Below, one piece after another: positions 1 to 11,654 of a DNA stretch of 64,000 nt. Position 1 is the stretch's first letter; every line of letters begins with the position of its first letter. The notes beneath the pieces are model-generated. The model did no database searches, had not been told where the DNA came from, and saw only the letters and a list, made by a program, of their open reading frames with translations. The DNA lies in the NCBI GenBank assembly GCA_019188255.1, contig JAETXT010000001.1, positions 4,526,001-4,590,000 of the forward strand. Direction: 5' to 3'. A program made the translations under genes and the position numbers. This DNA comes from Verticillium longisporum (lineage: Eukaryota > Ascomycota > Sordariomycetes > Glomerellales > Plectosphaerellaceae).

Positions 1-3000
1 CGCTATATAAGGTATTACTTATAATAAAGAGCTTAATATTAACGTACTTATAATACTTAATTCTAAATAAGAGGGTACTTTTAAGGTAGCGAAATATATA
101 TTTAATAGCTATAAGGTATTTATTAATCGGTCCGTTATTCCCTTTATAGAGCTTTAAGATATTAAAGCTAATATTAAGGCGGGTATTATAGCTAAGATAA
201 TTAAGAATACTTATTATTTCCTAATATTTCTTTAATATTTAAGGGTTATATAAAGTAATATCTAAATAAGGAAATAAAGAGCCTAAAGCTTAAGGGGTCT
301 TAATTAGATTAGCCTTATTAAAGCTAAAGCATTATACTATCTTTTAAATATATTTATATTAATATAATAAAGTAAAGCCCTTCTTAATATTATAAGTAAT
401 ATATATATTAATAAATTTATTAATAATTAGTATTTCCTTAAAGTTATAGATTAATTTTAATATCTAAATAGCTCCTTTAATAGCCTTAATAGAAGGCTTA
501 GCGATAATAATATTATTAATATATATTAATAGGATAACTCTAGTATATTTATTATATAGGAGATATAGGTTCTTTATAATATAAGTATAGCTTAGTTTAT
601 TTAGTTTCTTAAATAGGAATTAAAACTATTAAAGGGGAGCTTTATAAAGCCTATAAAAGGCGTTATTAAAGCGATAAACTTTATTAATACTATCCTTATA
701 TCTATAAAGCTATTAAACGAATATATAAATATTAATAAGAGTAAGGGCTATAAGAAATATATTATCGAAGTCGATAATAATAAGTTAAAGGTCTAAGTAA
801 ATAATAAGGGCGAAGAATAAATAGATTAAAACTAAGTAAATAATTATAGCGTAGAGGTCCTATATAGCTTACTAGCTTAACTAACGATTACTATAGACTA
901 CCTACTTAGTACGAAATTATTAAGGGGAAGTCTTTATATCGAGAACCTATATTCCTAAGAGGACCCTAGTACTAATAGGGGGGTCTATTAAGGTCTAGGT
1001 CTTATATTTAAATAAGTTAGTAATTTACTTATTAAAAGCTAGTTTCTAGAGATATTAATTAAGACCCTTCTTCGTAGTATTAATAGTCTTTAGAATATCG
1101 ATATCCGATATTATAGAGTAGGCCTAGGCTATAGAATAGGCTAGGAGAGGCTTAATCGGAGCATCGAGAATATTAACGTCTAATAAGTAGCTTATTCTAC
1201 GAGGAATAGAGTCCTAGCGCTTAGGGATAGGTCGTTAATATAGGTTTTAGTATATTAACCTATAATATAAGGAGCGTTATATATAGATCTATAGGGAGGC
1301 GGAGGCGCTATAATACGAGGAGGCGATAATACGTATTCCGCTAAAGGGTCTAGAGATTCTTTATATAGTAAAGCTACCTTTATAGGAAGTACTTCGTTAA
1401 CTTTAATAGAATTAATAGAAAAGGAGCTCGTCTCTAAGTTAATAATAGAATTATAAATCTAAATCTCTAAAGGATAAAGCTAAATCTAAGTCTCTAAAGG
1501 ACGAGGTTAAATTAATAGAGGGATTAATTTATAATTAGGAGGAGGAGTATATTCCTATTAAATATATAATTTAGGAGGCTCTAAGTTAATAGTTTCCTTA
1601 GCCTCGGGGTACTTAATAGTAAACTATTTAATAGCTTTATAAAAGGGGATATTAACGAATTTAGAGATATTATAATCTATAAAGATAATATTATATTTAT
1701 ATCTATCGATATTCTTAAAGAGATTAAGGGTAGCTTTATATTAGCCCTCGAAGAAATATATATCTTAATAGCGGATAACGCTATTATGCTTAGGAATATA
1801 GATATTAAAGATATAATTATAAGGACTATTAAATCCTATAAAGAAGCCCTTTTAAGCTCGCGCTTCTATCTTATTAATATATAAAGAGTAGAAAATACTT
1901 TTCTTATATATATAAGTAATATAGCTATATATATATAAATATTAAATATAAAGCGTTTACTATTCCTTAAGAAAGCCGAGGAAGCTAGTAAGATACTCCT
2001 AAGGAGCTTTATTATAAAGGTTTAACGATATAAGTAATAAATTAATAATTTCTATTATAGTCTTAATAATATAGGGCTATAGATTAATAGGTAGTCCTAT
2101 TACGATAATAATAGTACGAATAGCTTCTAAAATACTACGATTAGCGTATTCTATAAAGCTATTCTAAGCTAGGGTATTAAGTATAGATAGACGGAATAAA
2201 GCGCCCTCCTTAGCTAGTATTATCTTAATATTAAGGTTATTAAATTCGCTATTACTATCGTAAATAATAGAGACGATAAGTAGGCTAATAGAGGCTTTAA
2301 AATAATAAATAAACCTTTTAATATAGAAATAGATCTCCTACTTAGTCTTAGTCTTTATAAAGTAGATCTAATAGAAGCTATTATAGTAATTAATAATATA
2401 GAGGAGATAATTAAAGCTATCCTTAAGACTCGAGGGCTTATAGTTAATAAGATCTATAAAGACCTTATAGCTAAAGGCTAAGGATAGATAAGTAATAGAG
2501 CGATTTACGACCTTAATACTTTTAGCTAAGTAATAGGCTTTATAATTAAAGTTATATACTTCCTAATAATCGAAGAGGATATTAACCTTTATATAAGTAT
2601 CGATAATATATTATTTTCTAGCGTAAAGAAAGCGTTTATATATAATATAGAAAGGAATTACTTTCTTAGATTTTATTATAATAATAGCTATATTATAAAT
2701 AATCTTAATAAGAAGGTTAATAAAGGTAAGAATCGATATTACTATAATACTCTATTCCTAAATAATTCTCGTTAATTAAATAGTATTAACGGTATATACT
2801 ATAAACTTAATACGGAAATCGTATTTAATCCTTAAACGATTAAGAAGGCCTAGCGATAGTAAGTTTATAGGGCTTTTAGGGAGATATCTAGTATTATAAA
2901 TAATCTAGTTAATAGCCTTAATAAGATCTATAAGGTCCTAGACTTAGAAGAATATACTCTTAATACTAAAGGGCTTAATAGCTTAACTATTAATTATATT

Positions 3001-4280
3001 AATCTTAGGAAATAAAGTATTCTTAATATATATTAAGAATTAAACGAGGTTATTAAATATATTAACATTATTACCTAAATTAAGGATAATTATATCTTAG
3101 CTATGAATCTTAGCTATTAAAGAGGTATAATAAGATATTATTAAGTAAGTAATAGAGTCTTAGCGAATAATATTAGAGGAAGTAACGATAACTTATTTAT
3201 TAATATTATTAAAAGAGCTTTAATAAAAGGTATCGTAATAATAAGCCCTAGTAGCTTTAATAGCCTTATTACGGAACTCGCTAAACTATTTCGATAATAT
3301 ATTCTTCTTAAGAAAGAAATAAATAGAGAGGATATAATTAAATAGTTCCTTACCTTTTTTAAAATAATAAAAATAAATAGGATACTTCTTATTAATACTT
3401 AAAGTAGTAATAAGTATAGAATTACCCTTTTTCTAGCTTCGATTACTAATACCCTATATAATAATTATAGAATTAAAGGTAGATTCTTAATTATTAGCCT
3501 TATAAATAATATTAGCTATAATATTATATTAATTATAGACCTTTATTATAATATACTTCTCGAATAATATAGGATATTAGTTATAAATATTATTAAGGAA
3601 TATATAAATAAATATAAATAAATCGATATTATAGATCTCTATAAGATAATATTAGAGGGTTTAAATATAAGCTAAATAAATATAGAGGGTTAGAAAATTA
3701 TTAACTTTAATCCTATAGAATTTATAAATAAGATCTATAATAATATCTAATAAGACCCTAGGAATTATTTAATAGATTATATCCTATAATTTATAAAGGT
3801 CTCGATCTCTTATATCCTAACCTCCGCCCTTAAAGCGATCGAGGAGGGTAGGATTAATAATAGCGGAAAGAGTACTTATTATTATTACCCTCTTCTTATA
3901 TTATACCTCTAGGGTATTAAGGTTAATAGGAGGTAGGATTATTAAATAAAGAAATTAAAGATAATAGTCTTATTCGAGTAAATTAATAATATTAAATTAC
4001 TAAGAGCGGAGGTTCGATTCGCCGATTAGGCGGTCGATATAAGTAAGGAGCTAAGGATAAGCTATTATAGCTTAATATTATCGAGTAATTTAGTAGGAAT
4101 AATATTTATCGTAAAGGAGTAAATCTTATTTAAAATAGACGATAATAATACTATTAAATAGAGGAAATAAAGCTATTAATAATAATATAAAAATCGTAAT
4201 ATTAACGATACTACGTAGTACGTAAAAGGGCGTATAACCTATTAAAGGTCTAAGGAGGAAAAGGTATTATATTCGGAAGC
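1..4280. repeat. RIP-degraded AT-rich repeat block (relic transposon DNA)
   Basis: The block is very AT-rich and consists largely of TAA/TTA/ATA strings, with no open reading frame of note. CA and TG dinucleotides are almost absent; the few visible ones include an ATG near 1787, an ACA near 3064 and an ATG near 3103. CG, TA, AG and CT remain common. Loss of CpA/TpG with gain of TpA is the mark of repeat-induced point mutation, a premeiotic process that mutates duplicated DNA in many Pezizomycotina. The block runs off the left window edge and stops sharply near 4280. The parent element cannot be named because every frame is full of stops. An assignment to a retroelement would be a guess. Confidence 0.85.
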
Positions 4281-5539
4281 TATTCTCTAGGGCAGGAGGG
4301 TGCCTGGAACTAAGCTATAGGAGGGAGGTGCCAGGGCACAGGCCACCTGGCATCAGGTGACCGCTGGAAGCCCCAGGCGAATACCACCAACAGTAATGAC
4401 ACAGCACTGCTCCGCTTCCACTAAACAGACCCAGCGATGTAACACTGCAGTCAGCCTTCCCGCTCCCGCCCCTAAACCTCCCACACACCAGAGAGGGCTT
4501 GGGTCTGGCAAAGTCAACCAACACCTGCCAGCTTGAACTCAATCAACTTCAACGCCGCCCAACGCGGTCCCCCTTCCATGCTTATTCAGGCACACCCAAC
4601 ATGCGTCTACAATTTGACAGCTGGCGCTACGGCGACCGCAGGCTGGGCATGGTTCTTTGGGGCCCAGGGCCCAGGGCCGAGGGCCCAGCTGGCCCCCATC
4701 ATGAGACGAAACCCCCCTCCTTGGCTCAGACCTCACACGTTTCAGCCCGGGCAACCGGCCTCACAATGGCCCTCGCTGCCCACAGCCTCACGCGCGTCTT
4801 CAATGACCCGTTCCATGGTGACACACACTGCGTTTTTTCGTCTCGACCTGCTCGTGAACGCTCCGACCCCTCGCCGCCTGCCGGTAGCGAGTCCTACCGA
4901 TGCAACATCAGACGTCAAGCGACTGGGCCGGTCTGGGGCCTGCCGGTCTGGGGCCTTGGAGCGTCCCAGTCCATCCATCTCGTCTGTTTCCTTTCCTTTC
5001 CTTTCCTCTTCCATCACTCTCTTGGTCGTGCTGTTGCTTCTGGTGAAGTGCCTTCCCTCCTTTTTTGTCCTCTTCGCTTTTTTCACGTCATCGTCAACAG
5101 AGTCGTTGGCGCCCAGACTGATCCTCCAAGCCTCTCAGTCTTTCCATTCATTTACTCCTGGACGAGTTTTTTTTTTCCACCTCTATTCGGTTCCGCGGAC
5201 TGTACTCGATATTATTTCTTACCGGACAGAGTCCTCTCTTCATTCATTTTCAAATCAAGTTTAATTCTGTTGCTTTCCAGGTGAATCTGTTGGCTTGCAC
5301 GCTGCGCCTCAGTTCTCATCGACGCAACACGCATGCAACAAGACCACCTGTCCAGCTTCCATGGAATCATAGATCGTATAGACTACTGAACTTCAGACAG
5401 CATACAAGCTGCTGCTTCTCGACAGCTCGACGAGACGACGGCTTCATAGCAGCCAGGACACACCATCAAGCCCTGCTGGACCGGCTTCTTTTTTCTTCTT
5501 CTACTATTCTCTCACACGTTCACCACACCCTCGTTCATC
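4281..5539 (+). promoter_or_regulatory. Intergenic region and pyrimidine-rich leader of the GH76 gene
   Basis: Normal base composition resumes here. Two overlapping forward frames stay open for about 250 codons, but their peptides are Ser/Pro/Phe-rich and low in complexity. Both come from C/T-rich DNA such as the TTTCC runs at about 4990-5010. I read this as promoter plus long 5' leader rather than coding sequence. No core promoter element was identified with confidence. Confidence 0.5.
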
Positions 5540-6976
5540 ATGAGATTGCTATCAACACTGAGTGCAGCGTGCCTCATGGGCAACGCAGCCCACGCCATCC
5601 AATTAGACATTGACAGCGAACAATCGGTCAAGGACGCAGCGAGCACCATCGCCTTTGGTCTCGTGAGCTTCTACACAGGCAACAACACGGGCGATGTGCC
5701 CGGCAACCTCCCAGATCCTTATTTCTGTATGTAGCTCCGAAACAAAGCTTTGAACATGAATACTGACCAGCACAGGGTGGACCGCGGGCGCCATGTTCGG
5801 CACGCTTGTCGATTATTGGTTCCTCACGGGCGACGACACGTACAACGACATCACAACACAGGCAATGGTACACCAGGCCGGCGACGAGGCCGACTTTATG
5901 CCCCTCAACCAGACACGCACCCTCGGCAACGACGACCAGGGCTTCTGGACGCTCTCCGCCATGACGGCCAGCGAGGCCGGGGACCCAGGCCCGCCCGCAG
6001 CGCAGCCACAGTGGCTGGCTCTCGTGCAGGGAGGGTTCCACCAGGGGGCGCAGCGTTGGCTGGAGGCGTCCGGCGCGTGCGGCGGCGGGCTGCGATGGCA
6101 GATCTTCTCGTTCAACAACGGCTTCAACTACAAAAACTCCATCTCCAACGGCTGCTTCTTCAACATTGCCGCGCGGCTGGCGCGGTACACGGGCAATCAG
6201 ACGTACGCCGAGTGGGCGGAGCGCGTGTGGGACTGGGAGGTCAAGGCGGGGCTCATCACGGACGAATTCAAGGTGTACGACGGTGTCGAAGTCGTCGAGA
6301 ACAGCCCCGACTGCCCCAAGATTGACAAGAACCAGTGGTCCTACAACGCGGGCATCTACCTGCACGGGGCCGCCGTCATGCACAACGTGACGGGGACGAC
6401 AAGTGGCGCACGCGCACGGTGGGACTCCTCGACGAGACGGAGAAGACATTTTTCCAGAACGGCGTCATGTTTGAGCAGCGGTGCGAGCCCTTCAAACAGT
6501 GCAACATTGACCAGAGCAGCTTCAAGGGCTACCTCGCGCGGTGGATGGCGGGCACGGCGCAGGTCGTGCCGGATCTCTTTGACCGCATCATGGGCCTGCT
6601 GCGGCCCAACGCGCAGAGCGTGGCGTCGGTCTGCGTCGGCGACCCAGACCAGGGGTTCCCAGGCATCGGCGGCACGGCCTGCGGGCTGGCTTGGCAGCCG
6701 CGGGGCCAGTTTGATGGCCTCGTCGGTGTCGGCGAGCAGATGAGCGCCCTATCGGCCGTCATGTACACGCTCGTGCAAAAGGAGAGGACAGCGCCCGTGA
6801 CGGCGCAGACGGGCGGCACGAGCAAAGGCAACCCGCAAGCGGGCATGGAGCCGCACTCGTGGGAGTTTAAGCCGATACAGCAGGCCGAGCGTGTGGCCGC
6901 CGGGTTCCTGACGGTCGGCATCCTGACGTCCCTCATGGCGGGGGTCTTTTTCGTCATGAAGGAGGAGACCAAGTGA
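5540..6976 (+). CDS. GH76 endo-1,6-alpha-mannosidase, DFG5/DCW1 type, with an apparent frameshift
   Basis: Members of this family (DFG5/DCW1) act at the cell surface and transfer GPI-anchored mannoproteins onto the wall glucan. Exons are 5540-5726 and 5776-6976, with a 49 bp GTATGT...CAG intron in phase 1. Residues 1-19 form a signal peptide ending AHA. The family motifs WWTAGAM (from residue 63), the catalytic Asp pair in GNDDQGFW (D115-D116) and the [18 protein letters not shown] stretch are present. The C-terminus carries one hydrophobic segment ([21 protein letters not shown]) followed by KEETK, so anchoring is by a transmembrane helix. Conserved sequence leaves the frame after HNVTG and resumes at DDKWRTRT in the next frame; one G appears to be missing from the run at 6392-6395. 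With that base the protein would be about 462 residues, normal for the family. An assembly error is more likely than a pseudogene. Confidence 0.88.
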
Positions 6977-7985
6977 GCCTGGCGACCGACTGGCTGATGA
7001 TTGGCCTGTCTGATGAAGTCCTGTTTTTTTTCCCTCTTGTCTACATGTGATTCGGCGTGGCGTTCTGGTGCGGCTTTGAAAGTCCATGACGGTGGGTGCC
7101 CAGGCAAAAGGACGTGGGCAGGGCGGAATGGGCTGGATCATAATGATGGCTGGAGGTTTAGTAAGCCTACCGATACCCAACGGCTGGAATACCATTATTA
7201 TCCCTTGCTTTCTTATTCGGAGTATTTCGTCTCGTGTCTTTCTGTGTGATGAATCATATATGGTGGTCGAGCCTGATCTAGACTGTCGTTTGAGGCTGTG
7301 TGAGTGAAGTTGCAAGACGGAGGTGTAGTGATGGCACATGCAGGGAATTTGAGCCCATGGTTGTGCCCCGCCTTTGGCACATGCAGTGGAGGGACATGGT
7401 GGGGTGTGCAGGGATGGATACACGCAGGCCACAGGACATGGACCTTGTCCACGATGAAGGTCAGTCAATGGTATTGAAAGATCACAATCACTCCAGTGCC
7501 AATGCATCGACTGAAGCGTCAATTTCTCACATCAGAAAAACAACCACAGCCCCGCGAGCATCCGTTCAAGGCCAAAGACAACGCGGGGCCGAACAAGTAC
7601 ATGTACCCGTAGGGCGGATGCAGGACTAGCAAGACCCCCAGGCGCTTGCGATTGCCTAATGCAGCATGCGTCATCCTTTCGGGCCCGTCCACCGAATTGC
7701 AGCAGGAGCTCCCCCGATGGAGGGGCTGTTCTTGCCTTCGTTTGGCTGTTGGCGTCCGGGCAGGTGGGATGGCACGACTTCCCCGCGGCCAACTCGGGCT
7801 CGCCTTCCCTCGGAGTGATAAGATTGTCACGCTCGGTGTATATGGCAAGGTACTCTTGCTCTTGCGTCTGTCCTCCAGCTTCTCTCGATCCTCTTCTCCC
7901 TCTCCCTTACTCGAGCTCCCCTTCATCCCCCCTCCCCCGCATCTCGACTGTTGGATCAGCACCCAAGAAGAAAGAAACAGCAGCC
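6977..7985. other. Intergenic region between the GH76 gene and DAK1
   Basis: I see no gene here. The last 130 bases or so (about 7850-7980) are a strong C/T tract that directly precedes the DAK1 start codon and probably forms its promoter and leader. The frame upstream of the DAK1 ATG happens to stay open back to 7659, but the extra residues do not resemble the kinase. Confidence 0.5.
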
Positions 7986-9823
7986 ATGTCCTCCAAACAT
8001 TTCCTCAATGATCCCGCCAAGCTGGTGACTGCTGCCCTGCACAGCGTCACCCTGACCAACCCATCCCTCGCTCTCGACACGCCCAACAAGACTGTCTACC
8101 GCCGGCCCAGCTCCAATGCGTCCCAGCAGGTAGCCGTCATCTCCGGCGGCGGCTCCGGCCACGAGCCCTCGTTCGCCGCCATGGTCGGTCAAGGCCTGCT
8201 CTCGGCCGCCGTCGCAGGCACCATCTTCGCCTCGCCCTCGGCCGAGCAGGTCCGCACAGCCATCGCCGGCCGCGTCGACAAGGACAAGGGCGTCCTCGTC
8301 ACCGTCATGAACTACACCGGCGACGTGCTCAATTTTGGCGTCGCCGTCGAAAAGGCCCGTGCCGCCGGCATCGACGTCGAGATGGTCGTCGTCGGCGACG
8401 ACGTCGGTGTCGGGCGCAAGGCTGCCGGCAAGGTCGGCCGCCGGGGCATCGCCGGCACGGTGCTCGTGCACAAGATTTCCGGCGCCGCGGCCGCCCTCGG
8501 CCGGAGCCTGAAGGAGGTGGCGTCCGTCGCGAGGCTCGTGGCTGAGAACCTCGTCTCCGTCGGCGCCAGTCTCGAGCACGTTCATGTGCCTGGCCGCGCC
8601 GTCGGTCAGGAGGACGGACTCGAGGCGAACGAGGTCGAGCTGGGCATGGGCATCCACAACGAGCCCGGGTCTGGTCGCGTCAAGGGCGTTGAGCTCCCCG
8701 AGCTCGTGTCCCAGATGCTGAAGCAGCTCCTTGACCAGGGTGACGCCGACCGCGCGTTCCTCAGTGTGAACTCGAACGAGGTTGTGCTGCTCGTCAACAA
8801 CCTCGGCGGCGTCAGCGTGCTCGAGCTTGGCGGCATCACGGCCGAGGTCGCGGCCCAGCTTGAGGGAAGCTACAACATCAAGCCCGTTCGCATCCTCAGC
8901 GGCACTTACATGACGAGCCTCAACGGCAACGGCTTCAGTATCTCGCTACTCAACGTTGTCAACACGAACCTCGGCGGTCCCAGCATGATCGAGCTGCTGG
9001 ATCACCCGGCCGAGGCCAACGGCTGGGCGGCGCCCATTGCCAAGGAGACGTGGGAGGCCAAGAACACGGCCACGCGCGAGGATGACGCCGTCAAGGCTCT
9101 ATCCGCCGAAAAGAGCGGGCTCGAGTATGATGCGTCTGCGGCGGCATCTACTGTCAAGGCTGCGCTTGAGAAGGTCATTGCTGCTGAGCCCGAAATCACG
9201 CGGTACGACACTGTTGTCGGTGATGGTGACTGTGGTATCGGTCTGAAGCGTGGAGCTGAAGGTATGTTTTTTTTTTTCGTTTCTTTTTTTTTCACGTCTT
9301 CAACCCAAAGCTGAACTTGGCACTAACAATTTCAGCCATTCTCGCGCACCTTGCCTCCAACCCGCTGACCGGCGATGCCACACTCGACGTTGCGTCCATC
9401 GTCCCCGTCGTGGAGTCCACCATGGACGGCACATCGGGAGCCCTGTACGCCATCTTCCTCAACGCGCTCGTCGGCGCCCTGCGCTCCGCCGGTTCCGGCT
9501 CTGCTGATGCCAAAGTCTGGGCCGCTGCCCTGCGCCGCAGCAGCGATGCCATGGGACGCTACACGCCCGCCCGACCCGGTGACAGGACGCTCGTCGACGC
9601 TCTGGCGCCGTTTGTCGAGACGCTCGAGTCGTCGGGTGACGTCGTCAAGGCGGCGGCGGCAGCTCGCAAGGGCGCAGAGAGCACAAAGGGCATGAAGGCG
9701 AGCCTCGGCAGGACGGTCTACGTTGGTGGCAGCGGTTTCGAGCAGGTGCCCGACCCGGGCGCGTGGGGTCTTGCCGTCTTCTTTGGCGGGCTGGCTGGCG
9801 AGGAGGGCTGGGAGGAGGTGTAA
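7986..9823 (+). CDS. DAK1: Dihydroxyacetone kinase (ATP-dependent, DhaK-DhaL fusion)
   Basis: This cytosolic enzyme phosphorylates dihydroxyacetone with ATP to dihydroxyacetone phosphate. It detoxifies the ketone and feeds glycerol carbon into glycolysis. Exons are 7986-9261 and 9336-9823; the 74 bp intron has a GTATGT donor, a CACTAAC branch site and TTTCAG. The product is 587 residues, matching fungal Dak proteins. The N-terminal DhaK domain shows GGGSGHEPSF (54-63) and the substrate-binding histidine in GMGIHNEPG (H224), which forms a hemiaminal bond with dihydroxyacetone in the family. The C-terminal DhaL domain starts near residue 385 with the Mg-binding motif DTVVGDGDCGIGLKRG, just before the intron, and the loop DGTSGALY follows it. 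The start is set by MSSKHFLNDP, which is typical of the family, despite an open frame further upstream. Confidence 0.96.
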
Positions 9824-10250
9824 TGCACGGGTTAGCGGATTGCTCTGGCGGATTTGCATCTTGGGCTGTAGGATAAGGACAAGCTGTTGGTGAATTCATG
9901 GGAATCGACCAGCGCGCGCGGAGGACATCACTCGACGGGACAGGAAAGGTGCCAGCAAGTGATCGTAAAAAGTCGAGTCTTTTCAACGCCAAAGTCGTAA
10001 ACGAGGCCATGTATGTGGACCCCTCCCTCTGTCTGTTCAAACCCGCCAGACGATTTCCATGCGCGTTTTCAAATCCCGTGGCCCCGGCTGCTGTGTCCCT
10101 TCTGGCCGAGACACTAATCTCACTGGCGGTAGGGCTCGCGGCCCAGGCAGCTGGGCCCGTCCGTATCCTCCGCCTCGACGCCGCGGCGCCAGACCCCCAC
10201 CCCCAAGGTTGATATTTCCCGTACGCCCCTCACTCGTTCCGTCTACGCGC
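9824..10250. other. Short intergenic region between convergent DAK1 and SMD2
   Basis: The two genes converge here, so this 427 bp holds both 3' ends. I saw no gene, and no polyadenylation signal strong enough to call. Confidence 0.5.
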
Positions 10251-10961
10251 TCAGCTCAGGAGAACCAGGATGACGCTGTCGCCTCGCAGGAACCTGTAGA
10301 ACGTCAGTGTCCGTGTCCGTGTTGGCGGGTGACTCTCCGGGCCGTGATGAGTGCAAAGGCGCAGAGGTGCAGAGTGGCGAGCATGGAGGGAAACGCACAT
10401 TTTGCTGATGAACCTGTCCTTGTTGACGGGCCTGCCCTTCTTGCCGTCTGCGTTTCGCGGCGTTTCCGTCCACATTTCCTTCTGTTCTGGTGTCAGCTTC
10501 TCCCTCGTCTTTGGCCACACTCCGGGGACGCCTCGGTGGCGGCTCGGTAGTGATGGGACTACGGCGGGGATTCAGACGAGGCGGGTACGTACGACGTTCT
10601 CTAGGACCCTGTACACGCGCACGTCAGCGTCAATTTCTCAGGTACATCACAACTACACGCAAGTCTTGCTCCAGGGGGGACAAGGCACCAGGGGGACAAG
10701 TCCAGGGCATGGGGACGAGGCTTCAGGGGAGACACGACGGGGGACGCACATGTTGCAGTGCCGGTCAAAGGCCTTGACGCGCGCCAGCAGCTTGCGGTTG
10801 TTCCGGATGGAGATGAGGACCTGGGTGTGGGAGCGGACGGCGGTCTGCAGGATGGAGAGGGGCCCGGCGCTGAACTCGTGCTCCTCGAGCTGGGCGATTT
10901 CGTACTCGGTGAGCTCGTTGCGGGGCTTGGTGAGGAGCTCTTGGATCTTGGGGTCGGACAT
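10251..10961 (-). CDS. SMD2: Small nuclear ribonucleoprotein SmD2
   Basis: SmD2 is one of seven Sm proteins that form the ring on U1, U2, U4 and U5 snRNAs in the spliceosome. The gene has four exons on the minus strand: 10961-10750, 10608-10593, 10481-10399 and 10293-10251. Introns are 141, 111 and 105 bp with donors GTGCGT, GTACGT and GTGCGT and acceptors all ending ACAG. The 354 nt coding sequence gives 117 residues, the normal SmD2 length. Conserved pieces appear in order: [20 protein letters not shown], the Sm1 region [39 protein letters not shown] across exons 2 and 3, and the Sm2 region [21 protein letters not shown]. Exon 2 is only 16 nt and encodes VLENV plus one split codon. The start context CCACAATGTC is good. 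The upstream region is shared with the divergent HIBCH gene. Confidence 0.95.
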
Positions 10962-11654
10962 TGTGGCGGTGGAGGGGTGGGTGTGTGTGTGTCTGTGTAT
11001 GTGTGGGAGGGGGCACCGAGGGATGAGATTGAGGGTGTCGTTTCGGTCGTTGTTTTTGGCTGTTAGAAAATGCTATGTGAGGCGTGTTCCAGGTTTTTCG
11101 TCTGAGAATCGTCGGCGTCAACAGAGTCGAGACAGGCGCGGATCGTGGGGTGGTTGTCGCGTGGGGTGTCGTCGTTGGTGCTGGGCGAGGCTCGAGTGGT
11201 GGTGAGCAGGCTGCGGCTGTGGTAAGGTATCGAAGTATCGAAGAAATTGAGGGTTTGGAGTGAATCGCACTGCTTGATTGGCTGTGTGCGGAGGAAGCTC
11301 GGGTCCACCCTGTTCGGCATGGAAGATCAAGGGGCCGGCGCATCTACGTGGAACCTCAGGGCGGTGTCCGCTGGAAGTACAGTGAGGTGCTTGGGTGCTT
11401 GCCCAGCCAAGGGTCCGTGCTCCCTACACCTGCAGGATCGCCAGCTTGATTTTCCAAGGTCCAAAAACCAAGGTCCAAAAACCAAGGTCCAAAAACCAAG
11501 GTCCCAAAAGGCTACCCTCGGCCTCACAGATTTGTATGGAAACCCAATTGCCGACTCCTCCTTATACCCCGACATAGCCGATACCCCTCTCCTCCCCTCC
11601 CGCCGTCAATGCGCCACCCTGGGTCACCGAGCGTATACAACTCCCAGTCTCTCG
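10962..11654. promoter_or_regulatory. Divergent promoter region of SMD2 and the HIBCH gene
   Basis: These 693 bases separate two head-to-head start codons and must hold both promoters. They include a GT-rich stretch at 10978-11010 and a 14 bp tandem repeat at 11454-11509, which lies about 150-200 bp upstream of the hydrolase start. Open frames in this interval encode low-complexity peptides and are not taken as genes. Confidence 0.6.
11454..11509 (+). repeat. 14 bp tandem repeat, about 4 copies
   Basis: The unit CCAAGGTCCAAAAA occurs three times exactly (11454, 11468, 11482) and once with a change (11496, CCAAGGTCCCAAAA). It sits between SMD2 and the hydrolase gene. Confidence 0.95.

Noticed and set aside
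4005..4030. B-box-like GGTTCGATTCG inside the RIP block
   Set aside because: The flanking T stem does not pair and there is no upstream A box at tRNA spacing.
4499..5284. Two overlapping forward open frames of 261 and 243 codons upstream of the GH76 gene
   Set aside because: Both derive from C/T-rich leader DNA, give low-complexity peptides and overlap in different frames; neither resembles a known protein.
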